Source: UBA937 sp031549725 (GTDB lineage: Bacteria > Spirochaetota > Spirochaetia > Treponematales > Breznakiellaceae). From it: 64,000 nucleotides of DNA. Under the pieces are notes generated by a model. It was not told the origin of the DNA. It saw only the letters and a program-made list of their open reading frames with translations, and did not search any database. Positions 9,301 to 17,777 of this stretch are shown here, piece after piece; the first letter of the stretch is position 1, and every line of letters starts with the position of its first letter. A program made the position numbers and the translations under genes. The stretch is taken from positions 1 to 64,000 of the forward strand of contig JAVBPH010000001.1 of assembly GCA_031549725.1 (NCBI GenBank), given 5' to 3'.

Positions 9301-12300
9301 GAATCCTTAATATTTACTTCTCAATTGACTATTTCACCGGCAAATAATAATACCGTAACTTTCAAAACAATGGGTGGATTAATAAACCTGAAGAGTACTT
9401 CTGATTTAAGTTCAGCAGGGACAGATAGAAGTCTTACTTTAAATACAGACACTGGCGCCGGAAATATCAACATCGCTGGGGCGGTAAATTTGACCGGTTC
9501 GCTTTCTATGTCTGCGGGTACCGGGGACATATCTATTGCCGGCACTGTCAACCTGACCAGATCTCTTTCAGTTAATGATCTTGATTCAACAGCTTCATTT
9601 ACAGTAAACGGCAATAGTATTACCGCAGCAACCGGAATAACCCAGACAGGAACCGGGGCCAATATCATCTATGGTACTATTTCGACTGCCAATTCTGCCA
9701 TCAGTTTTGCCGGTCCTATAACAAACGGCGGCGTAAATACCCGGACTATCAGCATGACTGCCGGTACTGGTACGGTCACCGCCGCAGCCATCGGGGCGGC
9801 AAGTTCTAATGGGTTTAATGGTATTACTATTACCGGCAGCGACATTAATCTCAACGGCAACATATATTCGGAAGATGATATTATTATTACCGGTTTAGGG
9901 ATGGTTACGGTTGCCAGTACAGGGGGAATATTTGCAGAGGATACAATTACTGTAACCGGAACCGGAATCACGGCCATAAATACCAGTGGTACGATTGCTG
10001 CTCAGGCTTTATTAACTATGTACGGGAATGTTACAAACAGCGGGACCATCAAGTCCGGGCAACTGGGAAGTAGTAGTGACTCAATGATTTTCAACGATAA
10101 TTACACCGGGAATGGAAGCGGCAGGTTAATTGGCAATGCAACCGCAAGTGCTGATCCCAATATTATTTTCAAAGGTAGTGTTACATTTAACAGCGGCGGT
10201 ATTACTCAAAATAGTGATGTTATAAAATTTGAAGGTTCATCTGCCCAGACTTTCAGTCCGGGCGGAAATCTCTTTGCCGGGGACATCATTATTAATAATG
10301 GAAACGGAGTTACTGTAAGCGGAAGTAAGGGAGCCCAAAACGGAAATTTAGCTCTCTATAACGGAGGTTTTACGATTGCCTCTTCTTATGCCTGGCTTAT
10401 GGATACTTCTAATGCATCACTCCCTTCTGTTACCGGATTCAGCGGGGACAGTGGAACCCTCATCCTAGGGGATGCAACTAATCAAGTTACATCACTTACT
10501 GCTCCCGGTTTTACTACATCCAGCAGCTTTACTTTTACAGCGGCGGGAACCGGAACTAAGACTATTACTTCTTCGGGAAATGTCACTTTTGATGATGGAA
10601 CCAATATTACCAGTTCTTCCAATTTATCTTCCGTGGATTTTGTTATGAGCGGGACAGGAAGTACTTCGTTTAAAATAAATTCTGCCATATCATCAGACTG
10701 GCAAATAGGCAGTCTTACTGTCAGCGGCGGCAATGTAACTCTTGGAGCACCGCTTTCCGCAAAGAATGATATTTCCATCCTTGCCGGTACACTTGCTGTT
10801 CCAAATGCTCTTTACACCATAACCCTGGGTCGTAATTGGTATCAATACGATGCTGAAGTATTTGATCCTGGGACAAGCAAGGTAGAATTTACCGCCGCTA
10901 ATGCACCATTAGACTTAGTTTCAGGCAATCCTGCAATTAAAATCCAGGGGTCAACCAAATGGTACGATTTTCTTTGTGATACGGCATCTGGGGTAACCAT
11001 AAAATTTGCGCGGAATAACAGCGACACTACCAAGGATGTAGAACATGTATTTGCACACAGTTTCTTGGTTAAGGCTGCCTCAGGCGAAACACTGCTGACA
11101 AAAATGCAGGATTCCGATTACCGTCTTGGTACAACTCCTCCAGTGGGTGGTAATCTCAAACCCAGTTCTCCCCCCGAGGCAAATGAACGATGGTATTTCT
11201 GGAACATTAATGTAGATATTACTAACCCTTCTGTTACTGTAGAATTAAAAAATGTGGTAGTAAATTATTCCTGGGCTGATCCCTATCAAATCCTTCTCCG
11301 GGGGGATAAATTTGATAATGTCATCGCCTCCCCTTATGCAGATCCAAATGGGCATTTCTGTGTGGGCTGGACCAAGGGAATCAGCTTTTTGTACAGTTAT
11401 ACCGAAGATACTGACCATAACGGAAGGATAGACCGGATTCGGGTCCAGGCCACAGCCCCGTTTTATGGGGTGTTTGATTCAAGTTTCAAAATTGAAGTGG
11501 ATGGCTATAAGGTAAAGAAGTATGAAAGAAATCCTTCCTATGCCAATATGTTTTATATTATTCTTGAAGAAAACCCCTATGCCGATGGAGGCAATACGCC
11601 CACTTGGAATCTGATATCCAATGAAACTATTGTAGATGCGGAAACCAAACAAATTCCTTTTACTACAATCACATCCGAAATGCCAACCGTCAATACCACC
11701 TGGCCTATCATAAATTATTCTCTCATACTTCCCTATTCCGGGGATCCCTCTGTAAAACAGCAGCTGTATATCCAGTTCTCTGAGCCGGTATTTGCTTTTA
11801 CAGCTTCAAATATTGTTTATAATGGAGGGCTTTTTACTGGAAATACTATCACCTCCATGTCCGGGAATGGATTGGGTTATTATTCCGAGTACCTTGTGGA
11901 ATTTCTCCCTACGAATGAAGTCACCATCGCGGACATGGCAGCTGAAAAAACCTATACTATTACCAGTTTAGATTTGGAAGACTATAAGAACCCGATTCCC
12001 CCCTTTACAATTTATTCGGAATCTCCTCCGGTATATCCCAGCAGCGATTCATATTCAAATTATAACTTATCAAATAATAGTCCCGCAGAGGTACAGAACA
12101 AAACCTCCCGGATTACGGATGTCCTCATATCCATTCCGCCTGTCAATGATTCGGATAACCGTTATTTTGCCTGGCCGTTTTTGGCCATGGATAAAATGGC
12201 GTATATAGAACCGTTTAAATCAATTGATCAGGATAGGGACAGGGTGGTTATCACCAAATTTGATGGATCCGGTACATTACGGGATACGGACATTACCCTG

Positions 12301-12978
12301 GATGTATTGGTTAATCCCAATTTCAGTACCACCTCCCTGGATTTGATCGCCGGTATTAGTGTGCCCTCCTCCTTCAGGGGAACCAGCACCTATGGTTCCT
12401 CCGGATTGTGGCTAACCTATCCTGTCTATCCCGATGTACTGCCTGGTTTGGCGCCTAAGGCCTTTACATCAATTAAACGGTATACCGCTGTGCCTTCATC
12501 AAAAAGAGCTTCGTATACCTTAAGTGAAAACGACTATGGCAACAACGATGTGGTGGATTTCTATTTTACAACCTCGGGTTCGGCTGACCTGCTGGCGGGC
12601 CGCCTGGATATAGCTGCCGATGCTGCAGTGCCTTTCGACTGGTACTGCAGGATAAAACCCTTTACGTTCTCCGTAAAGGAAATGACCCTCCAGCGGGGTG
12701 GGGCTACCATCCTGAACAACGTAATCAATCCCACCAAGGGTGAAAAAACCTACCTCAATTATACCCTGAACAAGAGCGGCCAGGTGACCGTCCAGGTCTT
12801 TACGATGGATGGCACCCTGGTGCAGGTCCTGTACCGGGGCAGCCGCTCCGCCGGGGAATACGTGGAATCCTGGGACGGAAAAAACCGGGGCGGCCGGGCT
12901 GTAGCCCGGGGCATGTACTTTATCCGCATAGTAGGTCCGGATATAGATGAAATAAGAAAGGTAATGATTATTAAGTAA
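6367..12978 (+). CDS. Giant secreted repetitive protein with FlgD-like C-terminal domain
   Basis: A 2203-residue exported protein, probably surface-associated or secreted. The second of two adjacent ATG codons is preferred because AAGGA (6358-6362) lies 4 nt before it and it opens straight into a signal peptide ending at about SAVWGQ. Residues about 25-1490 are repetitive, rich in Gly, Ser, Thr, Asn and Ile, with patterns such as 'GNNLTIVSGAGNVGF' expected of a right-handed beta-helix adhesin. From about 1490 the composition changes to folded domains, including a TDHNGRIDRIRV segment (about 1681) resembling a calcium-binding loop. The last 80 residues match a FlgD Ig-like domain (QVFTMDGTLVQVL ... 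SWDGKNRGGRAVARGMYFIR). The DNA of the repeat part is visibly more AT-rich than the flanking genes. Its partner or receptor is unknown. Confidence 0.85.
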   Translation: MKVRTSKICIFLLVLFCSVSAVWGQAIVWEGNNSADWTDDYNWIGNTAPQSGDDVEIIGGTPHNPEIFPSAVVNVNNITINSSGNLTVSEDITVDGNIGGDGSGILTLSNGIELAVGGTWAYSGTLNAAGSTVRFTGTGKNIASYGESFDEVIIAGTYTQSDTLTGTTLNIASGAVHNANGNPISGAIHNQGKLQLVGNETLGSLNDDAGEVEFTGSSSNLSGKTSFYDLTISNSSRVAASSLTINHNLSVSGGNLQLNVNGNTVTGTTTVSPGRIIQISEGTTLTGAVSGAGTVTIDSGKTLTAEGNWNVTTVDAGYGSILQLNGSGTFNANGNSFQNITVNGSYIFNDDVTLVNLTNNGTLNISGRTITATETVLLNNTAGNVTANGSSISAVTFTQNGKTISSSGNLTLAVSGSALQNGGSISAAAGSLILEGSGSYTLTELNAVGILHTNGFSTGAINFSNSTGIIVGTGANGINTSNMPVSLSVDSGQITLANNISTGGGNVDFNNDVILSSSVTITSSGGAVTFSGTVDGGNNLTIVSGAGNVGFDGSVGAGTVIGTGTGSALTINNTTGIATFTGTLTTANGINISGPAEFKNTVNINAGTVDTNFGNTVDFTASSDVSFTSAGKIIFNDDVSSTQNITIQSTQINLNGKKISTTADKNITLVIDGLLSAGSIDAGTGIFTMRPINPGDSIEYGDSRIILPPTNVYYSSDWIDITAGSFIIGESTHEGNIYISGVADAKSALTIRNRTSDGIIYIQGNYASAGKSLTLTTSKVSISNGASRTISLGSSALSINAPVEMNDSLTVTATGTGGISFSSTISADVPGRSLTLNGGDITVPGAVGTGTALGDIIVGSGAIVSFSSVNAASFTQTGTGTTTFGGTQAYSGDFSFTGNNMTTTTAASLTTTNGGDFSFTGASLTINNSLTVAGTTTITSSSTFTKGTIGAISSGSIFEQKGSGTNSIGNNITVTTSGESLIFTSQLTISPANNNTVTFKTMGGLINLKSTSDLSSAGTDRSLTLNTDTGAGNINIAGAVNLTGSLSMSAGTGDISIAGTVNLTRSLSVNDLDSTASFTVNGNSITAATGITQTGTGANIIYGTISTANSAISFAGPITNGGVNTRTISMTAGTGTVTAAAIGAASSNGFNGITITGSDINLNGNIYSEDDIIITGLGMVTVASTGGIFAEDTITVTGTGITAINTSGTIAAQALLTMYGNVTNSGTIKSGQLGSSSDSMIFNDNYTGNGSGRLIGNATASADPNIIFKGSVTFNSGGITQNSDVIKFEGSSAQTFSPGGNLFAGDIIINNGNGVTVSGSKGAQNGNLALYNGGFTIASSYAWLMDTSNASLPSVTGFSGDSGTLILGDATNQVTSLTAPGFTTSSSFTFTAAGTGTKTITSSGNVTFDDGTNITSSSNLSSVDFVMSGTGSTSFKINSAISSDWQIGSLTVSGGNVTLGAPLSAKNDISILAGTLAVPNALYTITLGRNWYQYDAEVFDPGTSKVEFTAANAPLDLVSGNPAIKIQGSTKWYDFLCDTASGVTIKFARNNSDTTKDVEHVFAHSFLVKAASGETLLTKMQDSDYRLGTTPPVGGNLKPSSPPEANERWYFWNINVDITNPSVTVELKNVVVNYSWADPYQILLRGDKFDNVIASPYADPNGHFCVGWTKGISFLYSYTEDTDHNGRIDRIRVQATAPFYGVFDSSFKIEVDGYKVKKYERNPSYANMFYIILEENPYADGGNTPTWNLISNETIVDAETKQIPFTTITSEMPTVNTTWPIINYSLILPYSGDPSVKQQLYIQFSEPVFAFTASNIVYNGGLFTGNTITSMSGNGLGYYSEYLVEFLPTNEVTIADMAAEKTYTITSLDLEDYKNPIPPFTIYSESPPVYPSSDSYSNYNLSNNSPAEVQNKTSRITDVLISIPPVNDSDNRYFAWPFLAMDKMAYIEPFKSIDQDRDRVVITKFDGSGTLRDTDITLDVLVNPNFSTTSLDLIAGISVPSSFRGTSTYGSSGLWLTYPVYPDVLPGLAPKAFTSIKRYTAVPSSKRASYTLSENDYGNNDVVDFYFTTSGSADLLAGRLDIAADAAVPFDWYCRIKPFTFSVKEMTLQRGGATILNNVINPTKGEKTYLNYTLNKSGQVTVQVFTMDGTLVQVLYRGSRSAGEYVESWDGKNRGGRAVARGMYFIRIVGPDIDEIRKVMIIK

Positions 12979-12985
12979 TCTTGCC

Positions 12986-13148
12986 CCTCGAAGGATTCTG
13001 CGATGAAAAAGTTCCTGCCTCGCAGGTGGTTTCGAGAACCTCAACCACCGGGGGAATCTCCGGTCCCTGAGGCTCTCGAAGGGCCCCGTGATGAAAAAGC
13101 TCTTGCCTCGCAGGTGGGTTTCGAGGGCCTCAACCACCGGGAGGGGTT
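12986..13148. repeat. REP-like array A (about 2.5 units) after the giant gene
   Basis: Units starting GGTTTCGAG lie at 13028 and 13117 (period 89 bp), preceded by a part-unit from 12986. Each unit carries the hairpin GGTGGTT/AACCACC and a second hairpin CCCT/AGGG whose loops are the same 11-nt sequence in opposite orientation. The array starts 8 nt after the stop codon of the giant gene and reaches to within about 100 nt of the GIY-YIG gene. Confidence 0.85.
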
Positions 13149-13245
13149 CTTTTATCATTGAAGCTCACAAACCAAACGTTTTTAGAAAAATAAAACAATA
13201 TTAAATCAATTCCCAGTCCTGCATCATTTATATGCTGGAGGAATT

Positions 13246-13539
13246 ATGACTGGATGGGTATATATTTTACAATGTTCTGATGGTACTTATTATACCGGCA
13301 GTACCAACAATATGGAGTTGAGGCTGGCAGAGCATGAAAACGGAGAAGGCTCGGTGTATACAATAAATCGTCTGCCGATAAAAATGGTTTATTGTGAAGA
13401 ATGTCAAAATATACTGGATGCTTTTCTCCGGGAAAAGCAAGTTCAGGGATGGAGCCGCAAAAAGAAAGAAGCCCTAATACAAGGAGATGCCAATAGTCTT
13501 CCTAAATTTTCAGTTGCATATAAAGATAAAAATATTTGA
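13246..13539 (+). CDS. Small GIY-YIG nuclease bracketed by repeat arrays
   Basis: A 97-residue, single-domain endonuclease of the UvrC/URI GIY-YIG superfamily. The 'GIY' strand is GWVYILQC (Y6), the 'YIG' strand YYTGST (Y16, G18), the catalytic Arg is R26 in LRLAEH, and the metal-binding Glu is E63 in LREKQVQGWSRKKKEAL. All key positions are therefore present. The ATG has a good GAGGAA ribosome-binding site. There is no additional DNA-binding domain, so the target must be recognised by the small domain itself. The gene sits alone between array A (ends about 13148) and array B (starts 13559), the same repeat family on both sides. This placement suggests a link between the nuclease and the repeats, but that is an inference. 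Confidence 0.9.
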   Translation: MTGWVYILQCSDGTYYTGSTNNMELRLAEHENGEGSVYTINRLPIKMVYCEECQNILDAFLREKQVQGWSRKKKEALIQGDANSLPKFSVAYKDKNI

Positions 13540-13558
13540 TGATTTCTCCTCTGCCGAT

Positions 13559-14055
13559 GGTTTCGAGAACCTCAACCACCGGGAGGTTTTATCCGGACCC
13601 TGAGGCTCTCGAAGGGCCCCGTGAAGAAGAATTTCTTCCCTCTGCCGGTGGTTTCGAGAACCTCAACCACCGGGAGATTTCATCCGGACCCTGAGGCTCT
13701 CGAAGGGCCCCGTGAAGAAGAATTTCTTCCCTCTGCCGGTGGTTTCGAGAACCTCAACCACCGGGAGGTTTCAACCGGACCCTGAGGCTCTCGAAGGGCC
13801 CCGTGAAGAAGAATTTCTTACCTCTGCAGGTGGTTTCGAGAACCTCAACCACCGGAAGATTTCATCCGGACCCTGAGGCTCTCGAAGGGCTCCGTGAAGA
13901 AGAAGTTCTTACCTCGCAGGTGGTTTCGAGAACCTCAACCACCGGGAGGTTTCATCCGGACCCTGAGGCTCTCGAAGGGCCCCGTGAAGAAGAATTTCTT
14001 CCCTCGCAGGTGGTTTCGAGAACCTCAACCACCGGGGGATTTCATCCGGACTCTG
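13559..14055. repeat. REP-like array B (six units) after the GIY-YIG gene
   Basis: Six units begin GGTTTCGAG at 13559, 13650, 13741, 13832, 13922 and 14012, so the period is 91, 91, 91, 90 and 90 bp. Each contains GGTGGTT-loop-AACCACC, then CCCT-loop-AGGG, then a third small dyad GAAGAATTTCTTC. Unit-to-unit identity is very high; the last one degrades after about 14050. The array fills most of the 637-bp gap between the GIY-YIG gene and lysS. The open frame across it is judged not to be a gene. Confidence 0.92.
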
Positions 14056-14138
14056 GGGACTCTTGTGCTGTGACACCCGGATCATCGAAGGAATATGTGA
14101 CGGGAACCGTCCTCTTGCCGTATTTTTTTATCCTTATC

Positions 14139-14167
14139 TTGAGGTAACCGTCATTTTTAGGTATACT
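14139..14167 (+). promoter_or_regulatory. lysS: lysS promoter, probably giving a (nearly) leaderless mRNA
   Basis: TTGAGG (14139-14144), a 17-bp spacer and TATACT (14162-14167) precede the ATG at 14177 by 9 nt, so a leader of only about two or three bases is expected. No Shine-Dalgarno is seen. Confidence 0.5.
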
Positions 14168-14176
14168 TTTTAAATT

Positions 14177-15763
14177 ATGGACAATAAGAATCTTCACTGG
14201 GCTGACCAGACTGCTGAAAAAATCATCCGGGAAAAGGGTGATAAGGATCTGTATACCTGCGCCTCGGGGATAACCCCCTCCGGGACAGTACATATTGGAA
14301 ATTTCCGCGAAATTATAAGCGTTGAACTTGTTGCCCGGGCGCTCCGGGATATGGGGAAAAAGGTGCGGTTCATTTATTCCTGGGACGATTACGATGTGTT
14401 CCGGAAGGTACCTAAAAACATGCCCCAGCAGGAACTGCTCACGGAACACCTCCGTTTCCCGATTACCATGGTGCCCGATCCCTGGGGCCGGGATGAAAGT
14501 TATGCCCGGCATAATGAGGTCGATGTTGAATCGGTTTTACCCCTGGTGGGTATTCATCCGGAATTTCTGTACCAGTCCAAAAGATACCGGTCTTCCATGT
14601 ATGCCCAGGGTATTCGGACAGCCCTGGAGCACCGGGACCAGCTTAAGGATATCCTGGATAAATTCCGGGACGATGACCATAAAATCCAGGGTGAATGGTG
14701 GCCCATCAGCGTATTCTGCGACAACTGTAACCGGGATGAAACCGATATTGACGGCTGGGACGGGGAATGGGGTGTATCCTACCATTGTAATGCCTGCAGC
14801 CATAGGGAGACCGCGGATGTCCGGTCCTCCAAGGGGGTAAAACTCGGCTGGCGGGTTGACTGGCCCATGCGGTGGGAGCATGAAAAGGTGGATTTTGAGC
14901 CCGCGGGAAAAGACCATCACAGCCAGGGCGGTTCCTTTGATACGGCCCGGCTGGTATGCAAGGAAGTCTACCACTGGGATGCCCCAGTCACCTTCCGGTA
15001 TGATTTTATTGGTGTTAAGGGAAGTGCAGGCAAGATGTCCAGTTCATCCGGCAATGTGATCAGCCTTACGGATGTGCTCCGGGTATACATTCCGGAAATT
15101 GCCCGGTACCTGTTTGCGGGAACCAGGCCGAATACGGAATTTACCATCAGTTTTGACCTGGATGTTATCAAAACCTATGAAGATTTTGACCGGACCGAAC
15201 GGATCGCCTGGGGTGCGGAAAAGGCCAAGGATGAATCGGTATACCAGAAGGAACGCCGGATTTACGAGCTTTCCCAGGTGGAAAAAATGCCATCCATGAT
15301 GCCCTACCAAATCCCCTTCCGGCACCTCTGCAATCTTATTCAGATTGTGGACGGCAATATCGAAAAGGTCATTGCCGACGTGGATGATATAAAACCCGAA
15401 CAGGTGGAGGGTCTCCGCCGCCGCTGCGTCTGCGCCAAGTACTGGGTGGAGGAGTGCGCCCCGGAGGAATTCAAGTTCCAGCTCCGGCCCGCCGGGGAAA
15501 TTTCTTCTGCCCTGGATGATACTGAAAAAGCATCGGTAAAAAGCATCCGGGATGATGTGGTGGCGGTTATCGAAGGTTTTGCAGATGATAAGGCCTGCGC
15601 GGAAGCCATTTACCGGGTGGCGGAAAAACACGGCATGGACGGCAAGGTTCTTTTCAGGGCCGCATACCAGGCGCTCATAGGGAAGGATCAGGGGCCCCGG
15701 CTGGCGAACTTTCTCCGTTCCATCAATAAGGACAGACTCCTGGGAATTCTGGCATCATATTGA
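14177..15763 (+). CDS. lysS: Lysyl-tRNA synthetase, class I
   Basis: Charges tRNA-Lys. This is the class I enzyme of archaea, spirochaetes and a few other bacteria, unrelated to the common class II LysRS. The HIGH motif reads TVHIGNF (residues 37-43) and the KMSKS motif GKMSSSSGN (about 285-293). Two cysteine pairs, CDNC at 181-184 and CNAC at 204-207, form a probable zinc site in the connective region. The length of 528 residues is normal. The gene follows REP array B, and its transcript probably starts just before the ATG. After the stop codon there is a long hairpin (15789-15837). Confidence 0.95.
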   Translation: MDNKNLHWADQTAEKIIREKGDKDLYTCASGITPSGTVHIGNFREIISVELVARALRDMGKKVRFIYSWDDYDVFRKVPKNMPQQELLTEHLRFPITMVPDPWGRDESYARHNEVDVESVLPLVGIHPEFLYQSKRYRSSMYAQGIRTALEHRDQLKDILDKFRDDDHKIQGEWWPISVFCDNCNRDETDIDGWDGEWGVSYHCNACSHRETADVRSSKGVKLGWRVDWPMRWEHEKVDFEPAGKDHHSQGGSFDTARLVCKEVYHWDAPVTFRYDFIGVKGSAGKMSSSSGNVISLTDVLRVYIPEIARYLFAGTRPNTEFTISFDLDVIKTYEDFDRTERIAWGAEKAKDESVYQKERRIYELSQVEKMPSMMPYQIPFRHLCNLIQIVDGNIEKVIADVDDIKPEQVEGLRRRCVCAKYWVEECAPEEFKFQLRPAGEISSALDDTEKASVKSIRDDVVAVIEGFADDKACAEAIYRVAEKHGMDGKVLFRAAYQALIGKDQGPRLANFLRSINKDRLLGILASY

Positions 15764-15788
15764 GTTTTTAAGAAAATATACAAAAGCC

Positions 15789-15837
15789 GGACCTCCTGTC
15801 CTGAAGATACTTGAAAGGTTTTCAGGGCAGGAGGTCC
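15789..15837 (+). terminator. Long hairpin after lysS
   Basis: A 17-bp GGACCTCCTG-type stem with one mismatch and a 15-nt loop starts 25 nt after the lysS stop codon. The T-run is weak on the plus strand, so it may act on mRNA stability rather than termination. Confidence 0.5.
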
Positions 15838-15916
15838 CATACATACCCCTTTCAAAAAGTAAAATTTGCAATCCTACTTGTTTTTACAGCTAAATCACTT
15901 AAATTTAAGTATAGGG

Positions 15917-15950
15917 GGAATTTCTAAAAATTGAAGTTTTTAGAAATTCC
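15917..15950. repeat. TCTAAAAA palindrome (PAL family copy 2)
   Basis: A perfect 14-bp stem (GGAATTTCTAAAAA) with the loop ttgaag. It lies 112 nt upstream of the small membrane-anchored protein at 16063 and resembles the palindromes at 4095, 26133 and 59035. Confidence 0.6.
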
Positions 15951-16062
15951 TTTAGGATGTTTTGAGAACAATAATAGTTGTACGAAAAACATCCGGTGTT
16001 ATTATAAGAATTTTCAACATGCTTTTTTGAAAATTCTTTTATGTAAAAATAAGGAAAAGAAA

Positions 16063-16593
16063 ATGTTTAATGAAAAAAAAAGTGCCCTACTGGCCGCTAT
16101 TGTGGTGGTAGTTATTTCGGTGGGCAGTGTATCCCTTACCACTGACCATGTACCTAAAAAAACAAACAGCATAGAACAATTTTATTCGGTGAACCAGTTA
16201 AATCTGAAATATTCCTATGTTCTTATTATAACCCAGAATTCAATGTTTAAAAATAATGTGGTTAAAATAGTCTCGGATCATTTTTACAGCAAACCCATCC
16301 TTTTTTCGGTTATTGACGTGACCGAATTGGCTAGTACCCAGGAAGATCTCTGGGATAATATAATCATTGTAACTGCTATCGAAAATAATGATTTTGTTCT
16401 GAGACTCGATGATTTTATTAGTAAGCAGAAAGATCCCGAAAAAATATGCCTGGTACTTACCTCGGACAATGGGAAATGGAACGGCATGCCGAGGGAAGGG
16501 GTGGATGTTATAACCACCACATCCCACTCAAGAAATACCGGTAAAATAAGCGGAAAAATAATAGATAAAATTGATCCCATCGTTTTAAGGTAA
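16063..16593 (+). CDS. Membrane-anchored protein of unknown function
   Basis: I do not recognise this 176-residue protein. The start at 16063 is chosen because AAGGAAAAG precedes it and the following residues are a transmembrane anchor (SALLAAIVVVVISVGSVSL, about 6-24); the longer frame upstream has no such signals. The outer part alternates hydrophobic strands and helices (YVLIITQNS, LWDNIIIVTAI, KICLVLTSDNGKW, GVDVITTTS), a pattern like a flavodoxin-type alpha/beta fold, but no cofactor motif is clear. It is monocistronic. Confidence 0.6.
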   Translation: MFNEKKSALLAAIVVVVISVGSVSLTTDHVPKKTNSIEQFYSVNQLNLKYSYVLIITQNSMFKNNVVKIVSDHFYSKPILFSVIDVTELASTQEDLWDNIIIVTAIENNDFVLRLDDFISKQKDPEKICLVLTSDNGKWNGMPREGVDVITTTSHSRNTGKISGKIIDKIDPIVLR

Positions 16594-16666
16594 GAAATTT
16601 CTTCCTGTGGGCTGTAATATTGGGTAAATATTTTGGCAAAACATATTCTTTCGAATCAATCAGGGC

Positions 16667-16698
16667 AAAAAAATACCCTGAAGCAGGACTTCAGGGTA
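16667..16698 (-). terminator. Terminator of the mgl operon
   Basis: A perfect 10-bp stem TACCCTGAAG/CTTCAGGGTA with a 5-nt loop, followed on the minus strand by seven T, 20 nt after the mglC stop codon. Confidence 0.92.
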
Positions 16699-16717
16699 TA
16701 CTTGCTAAAGTTTACTT

Positions 16718-17761
16718 TTAGCGCTTGTTCAGGTACTTCCTGATATCAATTGCTACAGCTGAAATAATAATGGCGCCTTTTACAATCTGCTGCCAATAGG
16801 GGCTCATGTTGATAAAGGTAAGACCATAGTTGATTACCGAGAAGATAAGCACACCAACCACCATACCGGGAATGGTTCCTACACCACCGGAGGTTGAAAC
16901 ACCGCCGACTACACAGGCTGCGATAGCGTCAAGCTCGTAGCCGTTTCCGTAGTTATTGGTGGCACCACCGGTCCGGGCTGCTTCAAGGGTTCCTGCCAGG
17001 GCGTAGAGAACACCCGCGAGGGCATAAACGATAAGCAGATTCCGCACAACGCTTACCCCGGAAACCTTTGCCGCCTCGGAGTTGCCCCCAATAGCATAAA
17101 TGTTCTTTCCGAAGGTAGTTTTATTGTACAGCACCCATGTTATGGCAGCTATAGCTACGGCTATCAAAACGATATACGGGATTGAATAGATGTTGTTATA
17201 TCCAATATAGCCTGATCCAAGAGCGGTAAACCGGGCATCAAGTCCTCCAATAGGCTGGGCTCCGTAGGGAGGCCGGTCAAAGTAGAGGGATGTCATACCA
17301 TATACGGCAACCTGCATACCCAGGGTGGCGATAAAGGGAGGCACCTTAACCTTTGATACTACAAAACCGTTGAAGAGCCCCAATCCGCCGCCGATAATCA
17401 TGGCGAAAAGAATTGGAATAAGCAGCGGAAGGATAGGCAGATCAGGATACATCCTGCGGGGATATTCCAGGGTCTGAAGCAGTGATGCGGAAAGAACCGC
17501 CGCAAGACCAACCTGGCGTCCGGCCGAAAGGTCGGTACCACCGGTGATCAGAATACCTCCCACACCCATAGCAATAATGATACGGGTAGCGGAAATTGAA
17601 AGGATGTTCCGGAAATTCTGCAGGGACAGGAACGACGGTTCCATTATTGCGATGATAAGCACCAGAATAACGAAAACTATATAAATAGCATACCGTAAAA
17701 AGAAGTCCGAAACCTTTTTTGTGTTCAGTGTTACTGGAACAGTTTCTGATTTGTTACTCAT
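16718..17761 (-). CDS. mglC: Galactose/glucose ABC transporter permease MglC
   Basis: Inner-membrane permease of a CUT2 sugar importer. It has 347 residues with about eight to ten hydrophobic segments, the BPD_transp_2 signature around AMGVGGILITGGTDLSAGRQ (about 64-83) and the second conserved block ELDAIAACVVGGVSTSGGVG, both typical of MglC/RbsC. Its GGAG ribosome-binding site lies in the short gap after mglA. The gene order mglB-mglA-mglC on the minus strand matches the standard operon. It should work with the adjacent ATPase and binding protein. Confidence 0.93.
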   Translation of the reverse strand: MSNKSETVPVTLNTKKVSDFFLRYAIYIVFVILVLIIAIMEPSFLSLQNFRNILSISATRIIIAMGVGGILITGGTDLSAGRQVGLAAVLSASLLQTLEYPRRMYPDLPILPLLIPILFAMIIGGGLGLFNGFVVSKVKVPPFIATLGMQVAVYGMTSLYFDRPPYGAQPIGGLDARFTALGSGYIGYNNIYSIPYIVLIAVAIAAITWVLYNKTTFGKNIYAIGGNSEAAKVSGVSVVRNLLIVYALAGVLYALAGTLEAARTGGATNNYGNGYELDAIAACVVGGVSTSGGVGTIPGMVVGVLIFSVINYGLTFINMSPYWQQIVKGAIIISAVAIDIRKYLNKR

Positions 17762-17777
17762 AAATTATCTCCAAAGA

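Noticed and set aside
7683..9977. Several antisense frames of 80-200 codons opposite the giant gene
   Set aside because: They follow from the biased Ser/Thr/Gly codons of the plus-strand repeat, give Val/Pro/Leu-rich chains and have no start signals.
6367..12978. Assigning the giant protein's C-terminus as a true type IX sorting signal
   Set aside because: The FlgD-like fold is recognisable but no secretion genes of that type are in the window and the organism is probably not a Bacteroidetes.
13559..14055. Possible CRISPR array
   Set aside because: The parts between the conserved stretches are themselves repeated rather than unique, the unit is 90 bp and no cas gene is near.
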